Assembly: GCA_030609345.1 (NCBI GenBank)
Contig: JAUWCK010000059.1
Coordinates: 1-6,845 of the forward strand
Source: Methanosarcinales archaeon
GTDB lineage: Archaea; Halobacteriota; Methanosarcinia; Methanosarcinales; Methanogasteraceae
Length of the DNA: 6,845 nt
Direction: 5' to 3'
Positions 1-5,451 of this stretch are shown here, one piece after another. The notes below the pieces were generated by a model. The model worked only from the letters and a program-made list of their open reading frames with translations. It did not search any database and was not told where the DNA came from. Position 1 is the stretch's first letter. Every line of letters begins with the position of its first letter. Position numbers and translations under genes: made by a program.

Positions 1-125
1 GGTTTTCCGATTTCGGGATTTTCTAATATTTTTTTGATTTGATTTTTAACTCGCTCTTTAACAGAAGCATCTTTTATTTTATGTATCTTCTTTAAAAAAT
101 TGGGTTTATGCTCTACCTCTAACAT
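1..125 (-). CDS. relE: RelE/ParE-type toxin, partial (C-terminus beyond the window)
   Basis: Only the first 42 residues are present; the gene runs off the left edge. The product starts MLEVEHKPNFLKKIHKI, is lysine-rich, and continues with an amphipathic helix (about residues 19-36) ending ILENPEIGKP. This is the usual N-terminal strand plus two-helix layout of archaeal RelE-like mRNA interferases, which cut mRNA on the ribosome. The catalytic residues lie in the missing C-terminal half and cannot be checked. The ATG lies inside the last codons of the antitoxin gene and the two overlap by 7 nt (119-125), so translation is probably coupled. The overlap and antitoxin-first order support a type II toxin-antitoxin pair. 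The family call rests on the N-terminus and context; a ParE-like gyrase inhibitor is the main alternative. Confidence 0.72.
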   Translation of the reverse strand, partial: MLEVEHKPNFLKKIHKIKDASVKERVKNQIKKILENPEIGK

Positions 126-388
126 TTTTCCAGCTCTTCAAGAAATTTGTCAGCAGGCAGGGAAACAAATTCCCCTCTTTCATAACTCTGCCAGGCTTCT
201 TCTGTTTTTTTAGCAAAAGCAAGATCCTCTTCGAAGTTCTTACCTAAATCGCTTACTTTTTTCAAGATCAATTGTTTTCCGCTCTTGATTATGACAAGTT
301 TCTCCCCTTTACTAAAATCACCTCTCATTTCCGAAGGAATCACTATTTGCCCTTTGGAACTGAGTTTTGTTATTGCAACATTTATCAT
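119..388 (-). CDS. AbrB/MazE-family antitoxin (DNA-binding)
   Basis: This 89-residue protein has an N-terminal AbrB/SpoVT-type swapped-hairpin DNA-binding domain (about residues 3-46) with the signature SSKGQIVIP at 10-18. The acidic, helical C-terminal half (50-89, ending FLEELEKC) is typical of antitoxins whose tail wraps around a RelE or PIN toxin. Family knowledge predicts that it neutralises the toxin encoded just downstream and represses its own promoter. The ATG start is supported by GAGGT (396-400 on the plus strand), 7 nt upstream, and by a TATA-like box further out. The reading frame stays open upstream to about position 480 but contains no ATG there, so the start is well placed. 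The AT-rich composition differs from the metabolic genes to the right, which fits a mobile accessory module. Confidence 0.88.
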   Translation of the reverse strand: MINVAITKLSSKGQIVIPSEMRGDFSKGEKLVIIKSGKQLILKKVSDLGKNFEEDLAFAKKTEEAWQSYERGEFVSLPADKFLEELEKC

Positions 389-395
389 TTCGATT

Positions 396-435
396 ACCTC
401 GCTGTATGTAAGACTCGCCTTACAATGTACATAAA
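396..435 (-). promoter_or_regulatory. Promoter and ribosome binding site of the toxin-antitoxin operon
   Basis: Read on the minus strand, a TATA-like TTTATGTA (435-428) follows an A-rich stretch that could serve as the BRE. Transcription would start about 25 nt on, near 406. The leader would then be about 18 nt and carry the Shine-Dalgarno GAGGT (400-396), 7 nt before the ATG. The spacing of all three parts is right for an archaeal promoter. No start has been mapped, so this is inference from spacing and sequence. Confidence 0.55.
407..424. promoter_or_regulatory. Inverted repeat, candidate operator of the toxin-antitoxin operon
   Basis: TGTAAG (407-412) and CTTACA (419-424) form a perfect 6-bp inverted repeat with a 6-nt spacer. 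It sits between the TATA-like box and the Shine-Dalgarno site, across the expected transcription start. AbrB-type antitoxins commonly repress their own operon by binding such dyads, so this is the natural candidate operator. Six bp of symmetry alone is modest evidence. Confidence 0.4.
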
Positions 436-701
436 TCTTTTTGAGGTTTTCATTTTCATTGGACTTTCCGATAAGTCACGCATCCCACATCCCTTCGTCC
501 ACGCGACCTCCGCGCACAAACGGCAACATCACAAAGCCCCAACCACGCCACGCCGTGTTAAAACATGGCGCATCCCTTAGCCGTAGGATGGGTATTTGTT
601 TTATGGATTACGTTATTTCAAGTGTTTTATATATAACATTTATAGCATAAATGAACTTTTGCGAAGCAAAACCAAAACTTAAAGCGAGAGTAAGCGAACT
701 T
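436..701. other. Gene-free stretch with hairpins and a TATA box
   Basis: No convincing protein gene lies here. The segment from about 478 to 595 is GC-richer than its surroundings and contains a 9-bp stem (CGCCGTGTT 551-559 against AACATGGCG 562-570, one G-T pair). Next come a TATA-perfect TTTATATA (626-633) and a 6-bp perfect hairpin TTTTGC-GAA-GCAAAA (657-671). GAACTTTT occurs twice, before and after about 40 bases rich in AAGCGA-like words (653-660 and again near 694-701). A 20-codon ATG frame (651-713) begins about 22 nt after the TATA centre but lacks other support. The stretch may be a decayed repeat or boundary of the toxin-antitoxin insertion. Confidence 0.4.
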
Positions 702-1112
702 TTATGTTTCTGAGTTAAGTTTAAGATTTGAAAGTTCTTTACTGGCAAAATATATGAGAAGTATCAAAAGAGTATATATAAAAATGATTATCCCCATATT
801 TAAAAAAATAAATACGGCAATTAATTTAATCAATTTTCCATCCCCCGCATTTATTGTAAAAAAACCTATAAATAATAAAACCGAAGATACGAAAAACCAC
901 ATAGCAAAGCTTTCATACTTATTTTTTAAAGCAGCTGCAAAGACAAGTGGCAACCCGCATAATGTCATAATCTCTATCAGACTACCTTCACCAAGTAGTT
1001 CTATTAAAACATCATCAAAACCATATACGACTAACCAAGCTGTGGAAAATAGTAAAAAACTTACACATTTGTTCTTAAGAATAGGAATTTTTTTAATTAT
1101 TGGGTCTTTCAT
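702..1112 (-). CDS. Hypothetical four-segment membrane protein
   Basis: I do not recognise this 136-residue protein. It has a short basic start (KDPIIKKIPILKNK) and hydrophobic segments at about 16-31, 46-62, 69-88 and 94-124. The last is long enough for one tilted helix or a tight hairpin. The tail is a short polar segment (KELSNLKLNSET). With the basic N-terminus taken as cytoplasmic and four segments, both ends would face the cytoplasm. No signature motif, conserved charged pair or cysteine pair is visible. The start is supported by GGTGA 3 nt before the ATG (minus strand, plus coordinates 1116-1120). It stands alone: no gene lies within 200 nt on the promoter side, and downstream is the gene-free stretch before the toxin-antitoxin operon. 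The strong AT bias suggests an acquired gene. The opposite strand has an overlapping open frame of low-complexity composition that I judge to be a shadow. Confidence 0.6.
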   Translation of the reverse strand: MKDPIIKKIPILKNKCVSFLLFSTAWLVVYGFDDVLIELLGEGSLIEIMTLCGLPLVFAAALKNKYESFAMWFFVSSVLLFIGFFTINAGDGKLIKLIAVFIFLNMGIIIFIYTLLILLIYFASKELSNLKLNSET

Positions 1113-1115
1113 TAG

Positions 1116-1155
1116 TCACCAAACCCCGGACTTAAGCCCAATGCCCATACATAGC
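1116..1155 (-). promoter_or_regulatory. Candidate promoter and SD of the membrane protein gene
   Basis: On the minus strand GCTATGTAT (1155-1147) is TATA-like. A start about 25 nt on, near 1126, would leave a leader of about 14 nt containing GGTGA (1120-1116) just before the ATG. The SD match is reasonable and the TATA match is weak. A better TATA-like word, TTTATACC, lies further out near 1204-1197 and is an alternative. Confidence 0.3.
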
Positions 1156-1195
1156 GATTCCACGTTCATCATACCGTCTGCTCCGGCAAGTTCAC

Positions 1196-1260
1196 TGGTA
1201 TAAACCAACAACGATACCACAATCCCGCCATGCAAAGCAGATCGTCCCATGCATTGTTGG
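1196..1260. repeat. Nested inverted repeats in the 210-base gap
   Basis: TGGTAT (1196-1201) pairs with ATACCA (1214-1219). CCAACAA (1205-1211) pairs with TTGTTGG (1254-1260), and ATGCA (1230-1234) pairs with TGCAT (1250-1254). The first and second stems are mutually exclusive in part, so alternative folds are possible. The gap between the symporter and the membrane protein gene holds no credible coding sequence on either strand. A transcript trailing from the symporter gene would contain these stems, but there is no clear U-run for a terminator. Confidence 0.3.
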
Positions 1261-1322
1261 TAGCATCACCATGATACTTAAACCTGATTGACCTCTATGC
1301 ACCCCCAACCGGTTTCACCCAC

Positions 1323-2708
1323 TCACGACTTAAAATAATCCTTGACCATCCCCACCACGATCCGGTTCAGCAGAAGCAACCCTATCAGGTTGGGAAGTGC
1401 CATCAGGGCATTGTTGATATCCGCAAACAGCCAGATAGCCTCAAGGCAGACATCCGCATTCGGAAGGTCTACCACACCCGCACCCACAACGATTCCCACC
1501 AGAAATACGAAATAATACACCGCAATGGAAAACCTGTAGAATATGACATCTTCTGACACCTTTTTCACAAAGTATGAGAGGCACTGCTTGCCATAGAACG
1601 ACCATGTCAGAATGGTTGTGAAGGCAAAAAGCACCATAGCAAGAGTTATCACCAGATCGCCGGCGTATCCTATCTCTGAGTTGAATGCATGGATGCTCAA
1701 GCGAGTACTGGTCTTGCCAGTCGCCCATGCTCCTGTGGATACGATGACCAGACCGGTCATGGTGCAGACCACGAGGGTATCGATGAATGGACCAAGCATG
1801 CCTATCAATCCCTGCCTGACGCTTTGCAGGGTCTTTGCAGTGGCATGTGCCATGGGCGCGCTTCCGAGACCCGCTTCATTGGAAAAGACGCCTCTTGCGA
1901 TACCAAACCGCATGGTATGAGCAACAGTAGCCCCTGCAAACCCGCCGACTGCAGCCTGTCCTGATACGGCGCTCTCGATTATCAGCAAAAAAGCCCCTGG
2001 CACCTCTTCAAAGTTTAATACCAGAACAACCATGGCTACTGAAGTGTAAATAACTGCCATGAACGGCACCAGGTTTCCGGCTACATGCCCGACTCTCTTA
2101 ATCCCGCCGATAACGACGATCCCCACCGCCAGTGCCAGGAGTAAGCCAGTAACAATCCCTGGGATGTGAAACGTGTCATTCAGTGCAAGGGACACAGAGT
2201 TCGCCTGCGCCATATTGCCCCCGCCAATCGATGAAAATGCGCCAGCTGCGGCGAAAGTCATGCCCAGAACCAGTCCCAATCGCGGGTTTTTAAGCCCGCG
2301 CTCAAGATAATAGAATGGTCCGCCTATCATGGTGCCGTCAGGCAGTTCTTCCCTAAAATGCAGGGCAAGTGTGCATTCAGCGAACTTTGTTGTCATTCCC
2401 AGTATGGCTGTCAGCCACATCCAGAAGATCGCGCCAGGACCGCCCAGTGAGATTGCGGTGGCGACACCTGCGATATTACCCGTGCCGATGGTTCCTGAAA
2501 GCGTGGTCATCAAAGCGCGAAATGGCGATATGTCGCCCTTGCCCTCTTCTTTACGTTCAAGCATGAGGCGGAGGGTGTACGCCAGTTTACGTGCCTGAAT
2601 CCCTCGTAACCTGAAAGTAAGGAATATGCCGGTCCCGATGAGCAGAGCCATCATGAACGGATCCCAGACAGTATCACTTGCTGCGCTGAGAATCTGGTGC
2701 AGGGTCAT
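1323..2708 (-). CDS. agcS: Sodium:alanine/glycine symporter (AGCS family)
   Basis: This is a 461-residue polytopic inner-membrane carrier of the AGCS family (LeuT fold), which imports alanine and glycine with Na+; the Methanococcus maripaludis AgcS is the characterised archaeal member. Counting from the chosen ATG, family signatures are GTIGTGNIAGVATAI (about 72-86) with GGPGAIFWMW just after, GGPFYYLERGL (129-139), GGGNMAQANSV (163-173) and NEAGLGSAPMAHATA (277-291). The C-terminal FADINNALMALPNLIGLLLL closes the fold, and the length is normal. A GTG four codons upstream (2720) would give 465 residues. However, a TATA-like TTTAAA at 2737-2732 puts the transcript start close to the ATG at 2708 and leaves no room for the GTG. 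The gene is divergent from the amino-acid dehydrogenase cluster, which suggests that it feeds substrate to it. Substrate choice among Ala, Gly and related amino acids cannot be read directly. Confidence 0.93.
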   Translation of the reverse strand: MTLHQILSAASDTVWDPFMMALLIGTGIFLTFRLRGIQARKLAYTLRLMLERKEEGKGDISPFRALMTTLSGTIGTGNIAGVATAISLGGPGAIFWMWLTAILGMTTKFAECTLALHFREELPDGTMIGGPFYYLERGLKNPRLGLVLGMTFAAAGAFSSIGGGNMAQANSVSLALNDTFHIPGIVTGLLLALAVGIVVIGGIKRVGHVAGNLVPFMAVIYTSVAMVVLVLNFEEVPGAFLLIIESAVSGQAAVGGFAGATVAHTMRFGIARGVFSNEAGLGSAPMAHATAKTLQSVRQGLIGMLGPFIDTLVVCTMTGLVIVSTGAWATGKTSTRLSIHAFNSEIGYAGDLVITLAMVLFAFTTILTWSFYGKQCLSYFVKKVSEDVIFYRFSIAVYYFVFLVGIVVGAGVVDLPNADVCLEAIWLFADINNALMALPNLIGLLLLNRIVVGMVKDYFKS

Positions 2709-2731
2709 TAGAGATACCACTCTCGCGGAAG

Positions 2732-2742
2732 TTTAAATCCTT
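2732..2742 (-). promoter_or_regulatory. Promoter of the symporter gene (leaderless start likely)
   Basis: On the minus strand the purine-rich AAGGA precedes TTTAAA (2737-2732), a BRE/TATA-like arrangement. Its centre is about 26 nt before the ATG at 2708, the usual TATA-to-start distance in archaea. The mRNA would begin at or within a few bases of the start codon. No good Shine-Dalgarno is seen before this ATG, which agrees with a leaderless message. Confidence 0.45.
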
Positions 2743-2770
2743 GTTTACTCAGCAATTACAGTTATGCACT

Positions 2771-2790
2771 TCATCCATCCGGATAGATGA
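2771..2790. promoter_or_regulatory. 20-bp near-perfect palindrome, candidate operator
   Basis: TCATCCATCCGGATAGATGA is a continuous palindrome with 9 of 10 pairs matching; the one mismatch is the sixth base from each end. It lies 34 nt upstream of the symporter TATA box and about 105 nt upstream of the dehydrogenase TATA box. An adjacent small inverted repeat, CTTCC-AATGC-GGAAG, is at 2839-2853. Symmetry of this length between divergent genes of one pathway suggests a binding site for a dimeric regulator, for example of the Lrp/AsnC type, but no regulator gene is in the window. Confidence 0.45.
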
Positions 2791-2874
2791 GCGTGGTCAT
2801 GCGCTTAACTCAGCTATGCGCCAATCGTAAATTGAGTTCTTCCAATGCGGAAGTCGCGGATACCATGAAAGTCT

Positions 2875-2898
2875 GAAATCAGCGTTAATCTGTGGCTA
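2875..2898 (+). repeat. Dispersed 24-nt repeat, copy 1
   Basis: This copy matches the reverse complement of 6160-6183 at 22 of 24 positions; the only differences are two adjacent bases at 2882-2883. It abuts and slightly overlaps the TATA box of the dehydrogenase gene. The two copies bracket the dehydrogenase and acyl-CoA synthetase genes in opposite orientation. Confidence 0.6.
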
Positions 2899-2962
2899 TA
2901 TATACCTTGAGTTTGTTACATTAATAAAACACCCCAATTTCCAACACCGGACAAAAAGGAGG
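2896..2962 (+). promoter_or_regulatory. Promoter and ribosome binding site of the dehydrogenase gene
   Basis: CTATATATAC (2896-2905) is a strong archaeal TATA box. Transcription would begin near 2926, giving a leader of about 45 nt. A full-strength Shine-Dalgarno GGAGG (2958-2962) follows AAAAA. It is 5 nt from an ATG at 2968, which opens only a four-codon frame (MPWT, stop at 2980-2982), and 10 nt from the true ATG at 2973. This is the strongest initiation signal in the window. Confidence 0.65.
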
Positions 2963-2972
2963 ATCTGATGCC

Positions 2973-4085
2973 ATGGACATAAGCCAGACAATCTTTGAGG
3001 AATACACTGACGATCTCGGACCTGAGAAGATAATCCATATCTACGAACCCGTCACAAAATTAAGAGCGATCGTGGTGATTGACAACGTCGCCGCAGGACC
3101 TGCCATTGGTGGCGTCCGGATGGCTCCGGATCTCACCACAACAGAGATAAAGCGACTCGCAAGGGCGATGACACTCAAGAATGCTGCGGCAGGGCTTCCG
3201 CACGGAGGCGCTAAAGCCGGAATCATCGCGGATCCGAAGACTGGGGATAAAGAGCATCTCATACGGACGTTCGCAAGAGCGATCGAATCTCTTCACGATT
3301 ACATACCAGGTCCGGATATGGGCACCGACGAATCCTGCATGGCGTATATATTCGATGAAATAAAGCGGTCGGTCGGTCTTCCGAGAGTGCTTAGCGGAAT
3401 CCCTCTCGATGAGATTGGGGCAACCGGCTTCGGGATCGCAGAATGTGCAGAAGTTGCGAAGGAGTACATAGATCTGGATTTGAATGGCGCAAGACTCGTT
3501 GTTGAGGGTTTCGGGAACGTGGGCAATAATGCGGCGCGATTTCTCGAAGAGAAGGGCGTATGCCTTGTGGCTGCGAGCGATACGAGCGGAACTGTGTATA
3601 ATAAGGAGGGGATCGATGTTTCGGGATTGATACGGGTGAAGGAAGAGAAAGGGTCTGTCATCTATTATGAGGACGCGGAAAAGCTGAAGACAGGAGATCT
3701 CCCGAAGATACCGGGCGATATATTCGTTCCTGCTGCAAGACCTGACGTCATCGATGAGGGAAATGTCGGCACACTTGATACAAAGCTCGTAATCCAGGGT
3801 GCGAATATTGCGATAACGCTCGGTGCCGAGAAGGCGCTTCACAAGAGGGGTGTTCTATCAGTCCCCGACTTCATAGCAAATGCGGGCGGTGTCATCGCGG
3901 CTGCGGTCGAGTACAGGCACGGGAGCGAGAAAGAGGCTTTTTCCGAAATCAAGAGTAAAATAAGAGCGAACACAAAGACAATCCTCGATAAAACGTACAG
4001 CGAGGGATTGTATCCGCGGGATGCCGCTGAAATGATCGCAAAGGAACGGGTACTCTCTGCGATGAGATATCGCAGATGCATATAA
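2973..4085 (+). CDS. Glu/Leu/Phe/Val-superfamily amino-acid dehydrogenase, probably not glutamate-specific
   Basis: This is a complete 370-residue NAD(P)-dependent oxidative deaminase, close to leucine dehydrogenase length (about 365) and shorter than most glutamate dehydrogenases (415-450). The substrate domain has GGVRM (46-50), MTLKNAAAGL with K69, HGGAKAG with catalytic K81, and PGPDMGT with catalytic D115. K69 and K81 are 12 residues apart, as in both subfamilies. The Rossmann domain has GATGFG (149-154), GFGNVG (179-184) and D203 at the end of the second strand, which favours NAD+ over NADP+. GANIAIT and PDFIANAGGV (298-307) follow. The lysine that grips the glutamate gamma-carboxylate (K89 in Clostridium symbiosum) aligns with I45, and its serine partner (S380) with A310, so a neutral or hydrophobic amino acid is likely. 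The gene is followed after 19 nt by the acyl-CoA synthetase genes and is divergent from the alanine/glycine carrier. Confidence 0.9.
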   Translation: MDISQTIFEEYTDDLGPEKIIHIYEPVTKLRAIVVIDNVAAGPAIGGVRMAPDLTTTEIKRLARAMTLKNAAAGLPHGGAKAGIIADPKTGDKEHLIRTFARAIESLHDYIPGPDMGTDESCMAYIFDEIKRSVGLPRVLSGIPLDEIGATGFGIAECAEVAKEYIDLDLNGARLVVEGFGNVGNNAARFLEEKGVCLVAASDTSGTVYNKEGIDVSGLIRVKEEKGSVIYYEDAEKLKTGDLPKIPGDIFVPAARPDVIDEGNVGTLDTKLVIQGANIAITLGAEKALHKRGVLSVPDFIANAGGVIAAAVEYRHGSEKEAFSEIKSKIRANTKTILDKTYSEGLYPRDAAEMIAKERVLSAMRYRRCI

Positions 4086-4086
4086 C
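4078..4086 (+). promoter_or_regulatory. TATA-like box over the dehydrogenase stop codon
   Basis: GCATATAAC spans the last Ile codon and TAA of the dehydrogenase gene. Its centre is about 23 nt before the ATG of the next gene. That next gene has no visible Shine-Dalgarno in the 19-nt gap, so a second, leaderless message from this point is possible in addition to read-through from 2926. The match to the TATA consensus is moderate. Confidence 0.3.
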
Positions 4087-4104
4087 ATCTGACCTCATAA
4101 CATC

Positions 4105-5451
4105 ATGCTCTCAAAGATCCTTGAACCGGATTCGATTGCAGTGATCGGCGCATCCTCGAATCGTGAAAAATGGGGATACCGGATATTAGATAACATCATC
4201 TCGGGAGGGTACGCAGGATCGGTTTATCCGGTGAACCCAAACGAAGGCGAGGTTCTGGGGATGAGATGCTATCCAACGGTCCTCGACCTCCCCCGCAGAG
4301 TTGATCTCGGCATAATTGTTCTTCCTGCAGAGATTGTCCCCGCGGTTCTGGAGGAATGCGGGAGAAAAGGCGCCCGGGGCATCGTGATCGTATCAGCGGG
4401 TTTCAGCGAGATTGGGAACAGTGAACTTGAGAATAAGATCCGCGATATTGCGAGGAACTATGACATGCGGATGATCGGTCCGAACACGTTCGGTTTCATC
4501 AACACGCATCTGAACCTGAATGCGAGCATCATCCCGCAGATGCCAGAGAAAGGTGGAATCTCGTTTGTGACCCAGAGCGGAACATTTGGGCTTGCGCTTG
4601 TAGACTGGGCGGCAAGCCAGCAGATGGGGCTTCACCTCGTTGTCGGAGTCGGGAACAAGGCAGACGTCGATGATTCCGACATTCTTGCGTATCTGAGTGC
4701 TGATCGGCACACAAAAACGATCATGATGTATATCGAGGGGATAGAGCGGGGAAGGCGATTCATCGATGTCGCAAGCAGGATCAGAAAGCCGGTAATCGCG
4801 CTAAAGACCGGTGGATCGCGGGCAGGAAGTAAGGCGGCATTGTCGCACACAGGATCTCTTGCCGGCACCGACCGGATCTATGATGGGGCATTTAAGCAGG
4901 CTGGGGTCATCCGTGCAGGGACGATCGAGGAGCTGTTTGATTCTGCGCTTGCGCTCTCGATATCTCCGCCCGCGGATGACGGCATCGGGATCATCTCAAA
5001 CGGCGGTGGTGCTGCAATTCTCGCAGCAGATCTATGTGAAGACCTCGGGCTTCATCTCCCGGACCTGTCAGATGATACGGTTCGGATGCTGGCAGGAGTG
5101 CTTCCGGCGATTGCAACGCCTGCGAATCCTCTGGATACGGCAGGGGACGGCAGCTACGAGATGCTCAGGGGTGTTACGGATATCCTGCTCTCTGATCGGA
5201 GTATAAACGTTCTTTTGGTGATATATGTCCATGCAGGGATGGTGGATCCGTGCCTGCCGGCAGAGGCAGTGATCGATGCGAGAAGGGGATGCGATAAACC
5301 GGTGATAACATCATGGATCGGTGGAAAAGGTCTTGGGACAGCGGTAAAACTACTGGAAGAGAATAGAATACCAAACTATCCGCTGCCAGAGCGTGCGGTA
5401 GCCGCACTTAATAATCTGGTGCGTTACAAAAGGATTTTGCAGAAGAGATGA
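4105..5451 (+). CDS. acdA: ADP-forming acetyl/acyl-CoA synthetase, alpha subunit
   Basis: This 448-residue subunit normally pairs with an ATP-grasp beta subunit to convert acyl-CoA, ADP and phosphate into acid, CoA and ATP in the cytoplasm. It is the main substrate-level ATP step of peptide-fermenting archaea. The CoA-binding domain comes first (SIAVIGASSNREKWG 10-24, PVNPNEGEVLG 42-52). A succinyl-CoA-ligase-like domain follows (VTQSGTFG 155-162, GNKADVDDSD 183-192). It carries the phosphohistidine motif LSHTGSLAG, where H248 matches the transiently phosphorylated His of Pyrococcus furiosus ACD alpha. The C-terminal domain begins near GIISNGGGAAIL (295-306). Length is normal. The start matches the family N-terminus but lacks a Shine-Dalgarno; see the TATA-like box at 4078. 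The gene overlaps the beta gene by ATGA. Acid preference (acetate, branched or aryl) cannot be read. Confidence 0.92.
   Translation: MLSKILEPDSIAVIGASSNREKWGYRILDNIISGGYAGSVYPVNPNEGEVLGMRCYPTVLDLPRRVDLGIIVLPAEIVPAVLEECGRKGARGIVIVSAGFSEIGNSELENKIRDIARNYDMRMIGPNTFGFINTHLNLNASIIPQMPEKGGISFVTQSGTFGLALVDWAASQQMGLHLVVGVGNKADVDDSDILAYLSADRHTKTIMMYIEGIERGRRFIDVASRIRKPVIALKTGGSRAGSKAALSHTGSLAGTDRIYDGAFKQAGVIRAGTIEELFDSALALSISPPADDGIGIISNGGGAAILAADLCEDLGLHLPDLSDDTVRMLAGVLPAIATPANPLDTAGDGSYEMLRGVTDILLSDRSINVLLVIYVHAGMVDPCLPAEAVIDARRGCDKPVITSWIGGKGLGTAVKLLEENRIPNYPLPERAVAALNNLVRYKRILQKR

Noticed and set aside
272..650. Two plus-strand frames across the antitoxin promoter region
   Set aside because: They overlap the antitoxin gene and its promoter, have no initiation signals, and are low-complexity Pro/Ser/His/Arg-rich.
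754..1203. 149-codon open frame on the plus strand opposite the membrane protein gene
   Set aside because: It is Ile/Asn/Lys/Ser/Pro-rich with no domain-like pattern and no SD. The minus-strand frame has clear membrane segments, GGTGA and a TATA-like word.
1192..1269. 26-codon minus-strand frame starting ATGGTGATG in the intergenic gap
   Set aside because: It has no SD, its odd composition (Trp, Cys, Met) lacks a domain, and it falls in inverted-repeat sequence. Chance is the simplest explanation.
1113..1322. Possible group II intron or other RNA-element remnant on the minus strand
   Set aside because: Parts have a flavour of structured RNA flanks, but I can see no domain V, no reverse-transcriptase fragment and no defined ends.
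3060..3842. Long minus-strand open frame (260 codons) inside the dehydrogenase gene
   Set aside because: It is antisense to a gene with full conserved motifs. Its composition is rich in Arg, Ile, Ser and Cys with no recognisable domain, a frame shadow of codon bias.
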